64,000 nucleotides of DNA from the NCBI GenBank assembly GCA_031376285.1, contig JANMDN010000048.1, forward strand, positions 1 through 64,000, written 5' to 3'. Made by a program: the position numbers and the translations under genes. The stretch comes from JANMDN01 sp031376285. GTDB lineage: Bacteria; Actinomycetota; Thermoleophilia; Miltoncostaeales; Miltoncostaeaceae. Under the pieces are notes generated by a model. That model made no database searches, was not told where the DNA came from, and saw nothing but the letters and a program-made list of their open reading frames with translations. Below are positions 30,842-39,225 of this stretch, piece by piece (within the stretch, counting starts at the first letter, position 1; the number at the start of each line of letters is the position of its first letter).

Positions 30842-33471
30842 CTCAGCGTATAGATGCGGGCAGTGGCGTCATTCGCTGAGACGGCGATGGCGTCGCCTCG
30901 TGGCGACTCTGCGAGATCGAGTAGTCCGGCGGTCGCGCCTGTAAGGCGGTCGGTTCGCTTTCCAGTTGCGGGATCCCACGCGCGGGCGACGGCGTCCTGT
31001 CCGATGGTCACGACACGACGCGCGTCTTTGGTGATCCGGACACGCTCGATCGTCCCGGTTTGGCCGGCGAGAAGGCGACCACGCCGGGTTGGGTCGTCGA
31101 ATACCCAGACGGTGCCGCTGGCCCCCGCGACGACCACTCGCAGCTGGCGACTGGAGAGGTCTCCGGAGTAGAGGCCTCCGGCGTCGTCCGGAAGTCGAAG
31201 CTCAGTGGCGGTTTGTGCTGCGATGTCCCACAGGAGCGCCCGCCCGTCCCCGCCCACGGTGAGGGCTTCTCGTCCATCCGGCGAAAGTCGGGCCTCGTAG
31301 ACAGGCGACTTGTCGGAGTGCCGCAGTTCAAGCGGCGGCGGACCCGACTGGACGGGAGTGACCAACGCTCGTCCGTCGTCGCCGGCGGTTAGCACGCGTT
31401 GCCCGTCGTGGCTGAATTGTGCGCTTAGGACGAACGCGGCATCGTGGAGTGATCGGATGGCTTGCCCGGTCTGAGCGTCGATGAGGGCGCCGCCCTGCTC
31501 GGATCCACTCGCGACGAGCTGGCGATCTGGTGAGACCGCGAGCACGTACGCGGTTCCACACGGCGGGCTCCCGCAAGCGGCCGCACGCCAGATCGGCTTC
31601 TGCCCGCGGCCCCAGCGGGCGACCGTGCCGTCCCAGCCGGCGGTGATGATGGACCCGTTGGGCCCGAACGCGGCAGCTTGAAGCGGTGCGCCCGCCCGGA
31701 TGCGTCGTTGGATTCGACCGGTCGCTGCGTCCCACACCCGGGCGGTGCCGTCGAGGCTCGCGCTGAGGACGCGGTCGCCGGACTGGTCGAAGACGACCGA
31801 TGGCACCGCACCGGTGTGTCCGACAAGCTCGACCCTGCTCGTGCCAGACCCGGTGTCCCAGATGCGGATCTCGCCCTCGACGCCCGCGCTTACGATCGTC
31901 GTCGCGCCGGGGGACGCAGCGACGTCACGGATGAGACCTGAGTGTCCGGACATGAACGCTCGGAGGCCACCGCTTCGCGCCTCCCACATGCGTATGGCGC
32001 CCTCGTCGCTTGCGGAAAGGAGCCGCCGGCCTGACCGGTCGAACGTGAGGCTCGAGATGATGCCGGTGTGGCCGACGAGGGTCCGTGCGCTCCCGCCGCG
32101 TGCGTCCCATTCCACGACGGTGCCGTTCTCTCCTCCTGCCGCGACGACTCCGAGAGGGCTGAACGCGATCTGTTGTGCATGGCCAGGCACTCGCCCGAGC
32201 AGGCGACGTGTCCTGCCGGGAGGGTCGACGAGGCGGACGGTGCCGTCGTCTGAACCGGTTGCGAGGAGGTTCCGAGGTCCGAAGCTCATCGCTCGGACCC
32301 GCAGTGTGTGACCGGTGTCGCGGATCATCGGGGTCCCGTCGCGTCGTCTGATCGTGACCGCTCCGCTTTGGGTTCCGGCCGCGACGAGCGACCCGTCGAT
32401 CGATACGGCCACTGCCGAGACGGGCGTTCGCTCCGACACCACTCCGAGCGACCGTAGGCGGTCGTTCCAGACGCGCGCCCGCGGGTCGTCGACTCCGGCG
32501 GTCACGATCGTGCGCCCGTTGTGCGACGCGGCGACTGCCAGGATCTCGCGGCCGTCGTGGGCCTGGTCGTGGCGGGCGGTCATGCATCTCGACTCCGCGC
32601 GAGCCAAGCAGGCGAGGTTCCAGATCTGCAGACCGGTCGTGGTGGCGACGAGGATCCTGGAGCCACCCGCGAGCGGGATGAGGTTGCGCACCTCTTGCCC
32701 GGTGGACGCTGATCCTCGCGGCTCACCTGTTGTTGGGTCCCAGAGTCGGAGGTGCCCGTCGTCGCCGCCGCTTGCGATGAGGCGCCCACCGAGGACGTAG
32801 CCGACCGCGTTCACGGGTCGGCGGTCTGCGGTCGCTTGGATTATTCGGAGCAGGCGGGCGCGCCGTCTTGCCACGTCGCGGGCCGCGACGGCCTGCCTGG
32901 TCGCGCGCACGGCGACCGCCTCCTCGGCGAGAGCAAGGGATCGGGCCGGGTCTCGGGCAAGGGCGGCGTCGGCGAGGGCGGCCCGCTCACGGGAGCGCGC
33001 GACTGCTGCGCGGTCGCGCGCGACGAACGCGAAGATCGTCGCCGCGATGCCGAGCGCGCCGAGCGCGGCGGCAGTTGACGAGACGATCGCCCGTTGGCGG
33101 CGGTGTCGCCGATTCTCCTGAACGCGGCTCGCTGCAAGGAAACCGGCGAGGGTCTCGGCGACCCTGGGTTGGCGCCGGGTGCCCTCACCGGCGCGCCACG
33201 CCTCGGCGATCGCGAGGCGCCGGCCCGAGAGCAGGAGTCCCGTTGGCCGTCCGTCGTTGTCCCACCGGGCGGCCTCCGAGGACCATCGGCGGTGGCCCCG
33301 CACCCATTCCAGGTCGTGCGCGAGAAGCTCAGACAGCCGCTGGGTGATGTCGCGAGGGTCGTCGGGACGCGGGGGGTGTGAACCGGAGGTAGTCGTCGAG
33401 CCGCGGCGGGGCGGCGGCAGTCGGATCGAGTTCAACAGGGATGATGCGCCGCCCAAGGGCGATCGCGTCAT
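30838..33471 (-). CDS. WD40-repeat part of a TIR-WD40 protein (frameshifted from the TIR domain)
   Basis: About 877 codons in this frame, but the first 40 or so are probably not natural. Real homology starts near DDPRDITQRLSELLAHDLEW and continues GLLLSGRRLAIAEAWRAG, the linker common to TIR-WD40 proteins. A membrane helix follows (AAALGALGIAATIFAFVA, near residue 140), then about 14 WD40 repeats with GGDDGHLRLWDPTTG, VWDAATGRIQR and similar, enough for two beta-propellers. The frame should join the TIR ORF at a run of six G at 33371-33376: removing one base gives a continuous product of about 970 residues. As written, the propeller part may be made only through slippage or an internal start. 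The propellers probably sense a partner or phage product. Confidence 0.85.
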   Translation of the reverse strand: MTRSPLGGASSLLNSIRLPPPRRGSTTTSGSHPPRPDDPRDITQRLSELLAHDLEWVRGHRRWSSEAARWDNDGRPTGLLLSGRRLAIAEAWRAGEGTRRQPRVAETLAGFLAASRVQENRRHRRQRAIVSSTAAALGALGIAATIFAFVARDRAAVARSRERAALADAALARDPARSLALAEEAVAVRATRQAVAARDVARRRARLLRIIQATADRRPVNAVGYVLGGRLIASGGDDGHLRLWDPTTGEPRGSASTGQEVRNLIPLAGGSRILVATTTGLQIWNLACLARAESRCMTARHDQAHDGREILAVAASHNGRTIVTAGVDDPRARVWNDRLRSLGVVSERTPVSAVAVSIDGSLVAAGTQSGAVTIRRRDGTPMIRDTGHTLRVRAMSFGPRNLLATGSDDGTVRLVDPPGRTRRLLGRVPGHAQQIAFSPLGVVAAGGENGTVVEWDARGGSARTLVGHTGIISSLTFDRSGRRLLSASDEGAIRMWEARSGGLRAFMSGHSGLIRDVAASPGATTIVSAGVEGEIRIWDTGSGTSRVELVGHTGAVPSVVFDQSGDRVLSASLDGTARVWDAATGRIQRRIRAGAPLQAAAFGPNGSIITAGWDGTVARWGRGQKPIWRAAACGSPPCGTAYVLAVSPDRQLVASGSEQGGALIDAQTGQAIRSLHDAAFVLSAQFSHDGQRVLTAGDDGRALVTPVQSGPPPLELRHSDKSPVYEARLSPDGREALTVGGDGRALLWDIAAQTATELRLPDDAGGLYSGDLSSRQLRVVVAGASGTVWVFDDPTRRGRLLAGQTGTIERVRITKDARRVVTIGQDAVARAWDPATGKRTDRLTGATAGLLDLAESPRGDAIAVSANDATARIYTLR

Positions 33472-33751
33472 CGATCTCCCCGAGGCACCAGCGGGAGGCG
33501 ACAGACGCCTCGGTCATCATGAAGATGAGGGTGTGTGCGTCGCGCATCCCGATCGGGAGTTCCTCGGTGAGGCGCGATCCGGCGGTGAGGTCGTCGCGAT
33601 CCACCCAGAGCGACCACCCGAGCGCCTCCAGCCCGTCCGCGATCTCAAGGACTCGGTCCCGGTCGACATGCGCATAGGAGACGAATGCGTCCCATTCGAA
33701 GTCAGGCAGGCGTTCCGCTGATACCGCGTCTGAAGGTTGGGACCGTGTCAC
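33329..33751 (-). CDS. TIR-domain part of a TIR-WD40 protein
   Basis: 140 codons from GTG 33751. The TIR fold is clear: WDAFVSYAHVDRDRVLEIAD (box 1), GWSLWVDRDDLTAGSRLTEE (box 2 region), TLIFMMTEASVASRWC then LGEIDDAIALGRRIIPVEL. The Glu after WC corresponds to the NADase catalytic Glu of bacterial TIR effectors. The last about 13 codons before the stop are the out-of-frame tail after the six-G run; the intended continuation is the WD40 ORF. The GTG start overlaps the stop of the upstream nuclease gene by 4 nt (GTGA). The likely role is NAD+ cleavage or signalling on infection, as in other TIR defence proteins. Confidence 0.88.
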   Translation of the reverse strand: MTRSQPSDAVSAERLPDFEWDAFVSYAHVDRDRVLEIADGLEALGWSLWVDRDDLTAGSRLTEELPIGMRDAHTLIFMMTEASVASRWCLGEIDDAIALGRRIIPVELDPTAAAPPRLDDYLRFTPPASRRPSRHHPAAV

Positions 33752-34659
33752 CGAAGATTGACGATCTCGTCGCGTGTGTCGATTCGCCGGACGCCCGCCG
33801 CGCCAAGCGCTTCCGGTGCTTCTGGCATCGTGTCGGCTCCGGCGAGCGAACCGAAGTCGAGGCCGGTCATGTCGGCAAGTGCGGGGATGGCGGTCTGGAA
33901 GAGCTTGAAGGGTTCGAGACCGAGCGCCTCGAGTCTGGACTCGAGATCGTCTTGGGTGAGGACGTAGGCTTTGGCACGTAGGACGCCTGCCTCGACGAAG
34001 GCGACGAGTTTCCAGAACGACCTTGGCACGAGGATCGACCGGTACGGGAAGTCAGTTTCCTTCAAGATCGGTCCGCCGAAGAGACTTACGCGCAGCCCGT
34101 CGATCTCGACGTCGTCGAAGATGGCGTCTTCGAGCTGACCCCAGAGGCCGGACTGGTTGAACTTGTCGAGCTGCGGGGTGATGTTGGTGAACAGAAACGA
34201 GTCGACGTTCGCGCGTCTGGCTTCATCCTGCGATCCCCACAGGAGGTCCGCACGGCGGGCAACGTGGCCGCGGTCGAGCGGGTTGCCGGCGTAGACGCGG
34301 TCATCGACCTGGTGGGCGGCCGGATACTCCGGGTCGCGGGTGAAGGCGAGCCCGGATCGTGGAAGGCGGCGGATCGTGGCGCCGTCGATATTCCAAGCAA
34401 CCCATCTGCAGAAGCGTCGGGAGGCGCTCATTTGCAAGGAGAAGTGCGTGCAGTGGCGGACCGGATTGCCGCTTCTTGTGGGGGCGATGTCGCGTCGAAC
34501 TGATGCCGAGGCGCACCTCGTTAGGTGCCGTGGAGCGCTCGCGATTGAACACGTCTTTTCGACAGACGCCAAAGAGGGCGATTCCACCGCGGCGTTCGGC
34601 CACCATCGCACCCGCCACCCTCCTCCAAGGTAATGAGCCCGGAGACGTGCCGTCGCCAC
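33748..34659 (-). CDS. DNA/RNA non-specific endonuclease (Endonuclease_NS/NucA family)
   Basis: The conserved core reads VAWNIDGATIRRLPRSG, then NPLDRGHVARRADLLWG with the catalytic DRGH histidine, then FLFTNITPQLDKFNQSGLW with the metal-binding Asn, and GQLEDAI. These are signature motifs of the beta-beta-alpha-Me non-specific nucleases. HCTHFSLQMSASRRF, just upstream of the core, also matches family sequence, so the domain starts before residue 80. The first about 70 codons of the open frame look unnatural, and GTG 34659 is only the outermost option. There is no clear signal peptide. The gene ends in a GTGA overlap with the TIR gene and so heads the operon nuclease, TIR-WD40, FG-GAP/RTX. 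Confidence 0.85.
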   Translation of the reverse strand: MATARLRAHYLGGGWRVRWWPNAAVESPSLASVEKTCSIASAPRHLTRCASASVRRDIAPTRSGNPVRHCTHFSLQMSASRRFCRWVAWNIDGATIRRLPRSGLAFTRDPEYPAAHQVDDRVYAGNPLDRGHVARRADLLWGSQDEARRANVDSFLFTNITPQLDKFNQSGLWGQLEDAIFDDVEIDGLRVSLFGGPILKETDFPYRSILVPRSFWKLVAFVEAGVLRAKAYVLTQDDLESRLEALGLEPFKLFQTAIPALADMTGLDFGSLAGADTMPEAPEALGAAGVRRIDTRDEIVNLR

Positions 34660-35331
34660 CGCTGACCCCCGAATGCCGTTTGTCGCTGTCTACAGATGAA
34701 CCTAGGCCTGGTGGCAGTGCGCCGTCCACCCAGAAAGACTCCAGAATCGCCAAAAGCTGACAAGGGTGGGGTCATCGTCACCCAAAGTGACCCTCGTCAC
34801 CCAGGGATCCCAGCGAGACAGGGCGAGGGCGTCCTCGGTGGGACTGGGCGGGGCAGCGCAGGCTCGGCAGCCCTGTAGGCCCGACGCCGCGGCCCGGGTT
34901 GCCGCGACCGCGGAGTTAGGGAGCGTCGCTGGGATTTGGACCGGTTCGCTTGAACTGTGGCTGTAGCTGGCGATCGGACAGAAGGTGAGGACCGAGCCCG
35001 GCGTGCGAAGGAGGGCCTCTCGCAGGATTCGCTCGTTCGTGCCGAAGAGCGCCGAGGGCCCGGTGGAGAGCCGCCGGTGCCACGGCCCCGCCCGACGCTC
35101 GTTCGTAAAGGTCCGTGGCCAAGCCACCGATCAGCCGCACCTTTTAGTTGACACCGCGCGAGGTTTCGGCAGTTTCTCATCGTCCGAGCGCGCTCCGGAG
35201 ACCGTCTTCGTTTGACTTTGGATTCGCCGCCCAAGTACGAATCGACGAGAACCATTCAGCTGAGCGGTCCCGGGTGCCAAGGTCTCGGTCCCGAAGGTCG
35301 AAGGCTCAACTCGAGAACTGAGGCTGTCCCA
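34660..35331. other. 670-bp stretch without a confident gene
   Basis: Several overlapping ORFs exist on both strands, but none has consistent codon usage along its length. On the minus strand, IGGLATDLYERASGGAVAP (about 35080-35135) and a piece around 34940-35050 in another frame could be debris of one gene. I see no tRNA, repeat or strong hairpin. The promoter of the nuclease operon should lie near 34660-34800. Confidence 0.4.
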
Positions 35332-35371
35332 ATGTTCGACAAGGACTTCATCACGGCGGCAAGCGCGACCA

Positions 35372-35686
35372 TTGTCCATCGCGGCCCTGGGCATGATCCT
35401 TATGGTCTTCTTGGCAGGGAAGAAAGGTCAGAAACCTCGGAACCAGCTCATCTTCGGCGTGATGGCTCTGCTGTTCGGTGCCTTGGGACTCGGACTCTTT
35501 GTCGCCGATGAGAAGGACAAGCGAGTCGTGAATTCCACTGCGGGTCTCGCCGATTGCAAGGGGACTCTCCGCACACTCGAGTCCCTCATCAAGGCGAAAC
35601 TAACCGTCGTTACCGGCACGGAAGAGGTGAAGGCGATCGCGGAGCAAATGCTCGCGGAGATTGCGCGGTCCCCCTGTAAGCCGTAG
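35372..35686 (+). CDS. Small membrane protein, N-terminus apparently frameshifted
   Basis: As written, TTG 35372 opens 104 codons with two hydrophobic helices (SIAALGMILMVFLAG and LIFGVMALLFGALGLGLFVA) and a soluble tail ending ARSPCKP. A better start lies at ATG 35332, which has GAGG upstream and reads MFDKDFITAASAT before joining this frame naturally at about 35371, but one base is out of register. Removing one base would give a protein of about 117 residues with a normal first membrane helix. The function is unknown. It is the last likely gene before the tRNA. Confidence 0.55.
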   Translation: MSIAALGMILMVFLAGKKGQKPRNQLIFGVMALLFGALGLGLFVADEKDKRVVNSTAGLADCKGTLRTLESLIKAKLTVVTGTEEVKAIAEQMLAEIARSPCKP

Positions 35687-35957
35687 TGCAGATGAGACCC
35701 GCCGAACGCGACCGCCGTGGCGCCCGCAGGGACGTCGCAGATCGCCGCGCGTGTCCGAGCGAGTCGTTTCGGGAGTGTCGAGGGCGTCGCCGAAGAAACT
35801 TCTTGGACGGCGGACAAGACCGCGGGCCTTGCCTCCGATCAAGCCTCGGCGGACATCTCCCCACACTGCTCCCCACACTTCCCAGCAGTTCCGAATAGCC
35901 CCTGAGACGCATATGCGACGTGTTTCGGCGCTCGGTCCGTTTCAGACAGAAAAAGAG
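35687..35957. other. Gene-free stretch between the small membrane protein and the tRNA terminator
   Basis: A 70-codon plus-strand frame (35696-35905, ending SPHCSPHFPAVPNSP) has plausible codon use but no recognisable domain and no good start. It might be the end of a lost integrase, since such genes sit beside tRNA attachment sites, but no recombinase motif is visible. Otherwise I see nothing. Confidence 0.3.
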
Positions 35958-35983
35958 AAACCCCCGCTTTTGCGGGGGTTTCT
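35958..35983 (-). terminator. Rho-independent terminator of tRNA-Val
   Basis: GAAACCCCCGC and GCGGGGGTTTC form a perfect 11-bp stem around a TTTT loop (35958-35968 and 35973-35983). Read in the tRNA direction, it is followed by TCTTTTTCTG. It sits 5 bp beyond the tRNA 3' end. Confidence 0.9.
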
Positions 35984-35987
35984 TAGT

Positions 35988-36059
35988 GGGCGATACTGGG
36001 CTCGAACCAGTGACCCCCAGCTTGTCGAGCTGGTGCTCTCCCAACTGAGCTAATCGCCC
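35988..36059 (-). tRNA. tRNA-Val (anticodon GAC)
   Basis: The acceptor stem GGGCGAT pairs with ATCGCCC. The D arm is GCTC..GAGC, the anticodon arm CCAGC-TCGACAA-GCTGG gives anticodon GAC, and the T arm is ACTGG-TTCGAGC-CCAGT. CCA is not encoded; the discriminator is A. The 3' end points toward the accessory DNA on the left, the orientation expected of an integration site. Confidence 0.95.
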
Positions 36060-36115
36060 GGGTCGCAGAGGATTGTAGCGAACGGTCCCGACTGTGGCGG
36101 GCGGGACACCCGTCA

Positions 36116-37297
36116 ATGAAAGTTCGCGCGTTCTCGACTACCGTTCGCGTCGTGTCGAGGCCCGATTCGGAGACGCTCTTCGATGTCGGCATCGCCGGCG
36201 CGGGACAGCTCGCCCAGATGACCGTCCTCGCCGGTATCCCCCTTGGACTGCGCATCGCCATCCTTGGCACCTCCGATGAGCCCGCCTCAGACACCGCCGC
36301 CGGCCGAGTCGACGGCAGCTTCTCCGACGCCGTCGCGCTCCGCAAACTCGGCCGGGTCTCCCGAGTCGTCACCCTCGAAAGCGAGTTCGTCGACCCCGGA
36401 GCCCTCGCCGACATCGTCGCCGCCGGCACCCCCGTCCGGCCCGACCCAACGACGCTCATTCGCGTCCAGGACAAGGCTCTCCAAAAGCAGCTCCTGGCAG
36501 ACGCCGGTCTTCCCCTCCCCCGCTGGATCGTCGCCGAGTCCCTCTCGGACCTCGACGCCATCGGCCGAGATCTCGGTTGGCCGCTCATGCTCAAGCGCCG
36601 CCGACTCGGCTACGACGGATACGGCAACGCCACCTGCGCCAACGTCGACGAGGCCCGTGAAGCGATGCGGCTCCTCGGCGCCGAGGACGGCGTCCTCGTC
36701 GAAGCCTTCGTGCCGTTCGAGCGCGAGCTTGCGGTGATGGTCGCCCGGCGCTTCTCGGGCGGGGCCTCGGCCTACCCCGTCGTCGAGACCGTCCAACGCA
36801 ACCACGTCTGCAGCCACGTCATCGCGCCGGCCCCCATCCCGGCCAGCCAAGCTACCGCCGCGACAAACGTTGCCCTCGCTGCCGCCGAGGCCGCAAATGG
36901 CGTCGGCGTCACCGGAGTCGAACTCTTTGCCGGGCCCGACGGATCGATCCTCGTGAACGAGCTGGCGCCGCGCCCCCACAACTCCGGGCACTTCACGATC
37001 GAAGCATGTGAAACTTCCCAGTTCGAGAACCATCTACGAGGAGTGCTCGATCTTCCCCTCGGTCCGTGCGGGATGCAAGCGGCGGCGGCCGCCATGGTGA
37101 ACATCCTCGGCGCGCGTACCGGCCTGCCCGCGCCGGACCTCGGCGCCGCGATGTCGGTACCCGGTGCCCACGTTCACCTCTACGGCAAGCGCGAGGTCCG
37201 CCCGGGGCGAAAGATGGGCCACGTCACGACGCTCGGCGCCACCACATCCGAGGCGCTCGCCCGGGCAACCACCGCGGCGCAGGCCCTCAACCGATGA
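36116..37297 (+). CDS. purK: N5-carboxyaminoimidazole ribonucleotide synthase
   Basis: The ATP-grasp enzyme converts AIR, ATP and bicarbonate into N5-CAIR in purine biosynthesis. Evidence: the nucleotide-fold start VGIAGAGQLAQM, the ATP-grasp segments RVQDKALQKQLLADAGLPLP and PLMLKRRRLGYDGYG, and the metal-binding end LFAGPDGSILVNELAPRPHN then SGHFTIEACETSQFENH, all typical of PurK. The listed ATG gives 393 residues. GTG at 36152 (VSRPDSETLF) is at least as likely, because TACCGT at 36139-36144 would act as a -10 box for a leaderless mRNA beginning there. The 3' end overlaps purE by 4 nt. Confidence 0.95.
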   Translation: MKVRAFSTTVRVVSRPDSETLFDVGIAGAGQLAQMTVLAGIPLGLRIAILGTSDEPASDTAAGRVDGSFSDAVALRKLGRVSRVVTLESEFVDPGALADIVAAGTPVRPDPTTLIRVQDKALQKQLLADAGLPLPRWIVAESLSDLDAIGRDLGWPLMLKRRRLGYDGYGNATCANVDEAREAMRLLGAEDGVLVEAFVPFERELAVMVARRFSGGASAYPVVETVQRNHVCSHVIAPAPIPASQATAATNVALAAAEAANGVGVTGVELFAGPDGSILVNELAPRPHNSGHFTIEACETSQFENHLRGVLDLPLGPCGMQAAAAAMVNILGARTGLPAPDLGAAMSVPGAHVHLYGKREVRPGRKMGHVTTLGATTSEALARATTAAQALNR

Positions 37298-37788
37298 CCG
37301 CGATCGTGGGTGTCGTCATGGGAAGCGACAGCGACCTGCCAGTGATGACGGGCGCCATCGAGGCGCTGACCGAGCTCGGGATCGCCCACGAGGTTCGTGT
37401 GCTCTCCGCGCACCGCACGCCGGTCGAGATGATCGCGTACGGGCAGACGGCCGCCGACCGTGGTCTACAGGTCATCATCGCCGGAGCCGGCGGCGCAGCC
37501 CATCTGCCGGGCATGCTCGCGTCGGTCACAACGCTTCCCGTGATCGGCGTTCCCGTCCGCACAACCGCGCTTGCGGGCATCGACTCGCTGCTCTCGATCG
37601 TCCAGATGCCGAGGGGCGTTCCCGTCGCGACGGTCGCCATCGACAGCGGGAGAAACGCCGGACTACTCGCAGCCCGGATCCTCGCGCTCGGCGACCCCGC
37701 GCTGCGCGCACGTGTCGAGGCGGCACGCGAAGCCGCCGCCGACCTCGCTCGCGCCGCCGACGCTGCCGTCCGAGAGGCGAACGGTTGA
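37294..37788 (+). CDS. purE: N5-carboxyaminoimidazole ribonucleotide mutase
   Basis: 164 residues, class I PurE size. It rearranges N5-CAIR to CAIR directly after PurK. Conserved signatures are VGVVMGSDSDLPVMTGAI, EVRVLSAHRTP, IIAGAGGAAHLPGMLAS and GVPVRTTALAGIDSLLSIVQ with MPRGVPVATVAI. The start overlaps the purK stop (ATGA), showing translational coupling. The stop in turn overlaps the TTG start of the next gene. A larger upstream-extended frame is an artefact of overlap with purK. Confidence 0.96.
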   Translation: MTAIVGVVMGSDSDLPVMTGAIEALTELGIAHEVRVLSAHRTPVEMIAYGQTAADRGLQVIIAGAGGAAHLPGMLASVTTLPVIGVPVRTTALAGIDSLLSIVQMPRGVPVATVAIDSGRNAGLLAARILALGDPALRARVEAAREAAADLARAADAAVREANG

Positions 37789-38747
37789 GGCGCCGGGCTC
37801 GCTACGCGGCGATTCTCGCGGGGTTGGTCGCGCTTCCGGGCGCGACTCAGGCCGTGGGGGTCGTGGTTGCGAGCGTGCCGCCGGGCCAAGACCTCGCGGC
37901 GATCGCTGTCGATGGTCCCTACCTGGCCGTCGCCCAGGACGGAAGCATCGTCCAGCCCGGCAGCCGCGTGCGCCTGATCTCGCTTCGCGGCGGCACTGTT
38001 CTTGTCAACGCGTACCGGGAGTCGAGCTGTGATGACCCGTTTGTTTGGGACGTCGCGGTCGCCGGGCCACGCATCGCCTGGAACACCACCTCGGTCTGCG
38101 ACAACGACGAGGTCGACGAGCAGTACATCTCAAGGCTCAACGGCAAGGTCGATCCGACGGCGCCGGACACGCCCGTCGGGCGCATCGCTGGCGGCGATAG
38201 CACCATGCTGATCCAGGTCGGCGACGCGATCCAAATCGTGAACGGTCGCCGCCGGTCGACGATCACCTACTCGGACGTGCTGACCCCGATCGCCGTCGAC
38301 CGGTCGCGGGTGCTGACGTGGAACATCGCGACCGGTGGTGTTCGCCTGTACGCGCTCAGTGGCAGGGTCCTTGCAGACATTCCGTCAGCGTCGGCGAGCT
38401 TCGCGGCACTCGATGGGCGCTCGATCGTCGCGCTTCGTAAGGACGCCGGGCGGATCGATTGGTACTCGACCGGCGGGCGGCTGCGACGGTCCTTTCAGAT
38501 CAGCAAGGCAAACGACGGGCGGGTCGACGTCCAGGGCCGCTACGTCATCTACACCGTCGCGGGACGCTTCATCCGCGCCATCAACCTCGGCACGGGTGTC
38601 GATCGGATCACGCAGCGCGCGCCCGCGAGGACGAAGCTCGTCGAGGCCGAGATTGACGGCTCGAACGTCGTCTACGCGTACCGGTTCGGTCGCAAGAACG
38701 GCGCGAAAGGCGGGCGCGTGTCGGCGGTGCCCGCTCCCAGGTTCTAA
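37785..38747 (+). CDS. Secreted beta-propeller-like protein
   Basis: About 320 residues from TTG 37785 in a TTGA overlap with the purE stop. It starts with a signal peptide (RRRARYAAILAGLVALPG, cleavage near ATQA). The mature part is made of repeated strands of the kind VAVAGPRIAWNTTSV, GGVRLYALSGRVLADI, NVVYAYRFGRKNG, which suggest a beta-propeller. Two cysteine-containing motifs (SSCDD, SVCDNDE) could form a disulfide. The role is unknown. Coupling to the purine genes is probably only transcriptional convenience. Confidence 0.8.
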   Translation: MRRRARYAAILAGLVALPGATQAVGVVVASVPPGQDLAAIAVDGPYLAVAQDGSIVQPGSRVRLISLRGGTVLVNAYRESSCDDPFVWDVAVAGPRIAWNTTSVCDNDEVDEQYISRLNGKVDPTAPDTPVGRIAGGDSTMLIQVGDAIQIVNGRRRSTITYSDVLTPIAVDRSRVLTWNIATGGVRLYALSGRVLADIPSASASFAALDGRSIVALRKDAGRIDWYSTGGRLRRSFQISKANDGRVDVQGRYVIYTVAGRFIRAINLGTGVDRITQRAPARTKLVEAEIDGSNVVYAYRFGRKNGAKGGRVSAVPAPRF

Positions 38748-38764
38748 TTCGGTAGCCTGAGCGG

Positions 38765-39223
38765 GTGACCCAGTCCGCGCTCAGCCAACGCCTTGAAGCC
38801 GAAATGAAGGACGCCCTCCGTGCCGGGGAGAAGCTGCGTCTGGGCGTGATCCGCCGTGCGCGCGCGGCGATCAAGAACGCCGAAATCGAAGCCCGAGCGC
38901 CGCTCGACGACGACGGCGTCGTCCGAGCGCTGCGGGGAATCGCCAAGCAGCACCGCGAGTCGATCGATCAGTTTCGGGCGGGCAACCGGGACGACCTCGC
39001 CGACCGTGAGGTGGCCGAGCTCGAGATCCTGGGTACCTACCTCCCTGCCCAGCTCGACCAGACAGCGGTCGATGCGGTGGTCCGCGAGGTCATTGCCCAA
39101 GAAGGGGCGACCGAGGTCAAGGACATGGGCCGCGTGATGAAAGCGGCGATGGTCCGACTCGGCTCGTCGGCAGACGGCGGGCTCGTGAGCGCCGCCGCAA
39201 AGCGCCTCCTCTCAGGCGAGTAG
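38765..39223 (+). CDS. YqeY/GatB-like domain protein
   Basis: 152 residues from GTG 38765, usual YqeY length. Typical sequence: LSQRLEAEMKDALRAGEKLR, LGVIRRARAAIKNAEIEARA, LADREVAELEILGTYLPAQL, and VKDMGRVMKAAMVRLGSSAD. The fold is that of the tRNA-binding tail domain of the GatB amidotransferase subunit, so an RNA- or translation-linked role is inferred. Its promoter region overlaps the end of the secreted protein gene. It converges with the MarR gene, leaving a 2-bp gap. Confidence 0.92.
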   Translation: MTQSALSQRLEAEMKDALRAGEKLRLGVIRRARAAIKNAEIEARAPLDDDGVVRALRGIAKQHRESIDQFRAGNRDDLADREVAELEILGTYLPAQLDQTAVDAVVREVIAQEGATEVKDMGRVMKAAMVRLGSSADGGLVSAAAKRLLSGE

Positions 39224-39225
39224 CG

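Noticed and set aside
34702..35127. 141-codon minus-strand ORF in the 34.7-35.1 kb gap
   Set aside because: Composition changes along its length and there is no domain or clear start. I could not tell debris from chance.
35693..35905. Possible integrase C-terminal remnant next to the tRNA
   Set aside because: No tyrosine- or serine-recombinase motif can be seen. Position alone is suggestive, and I listed it only as unexplained sequence.
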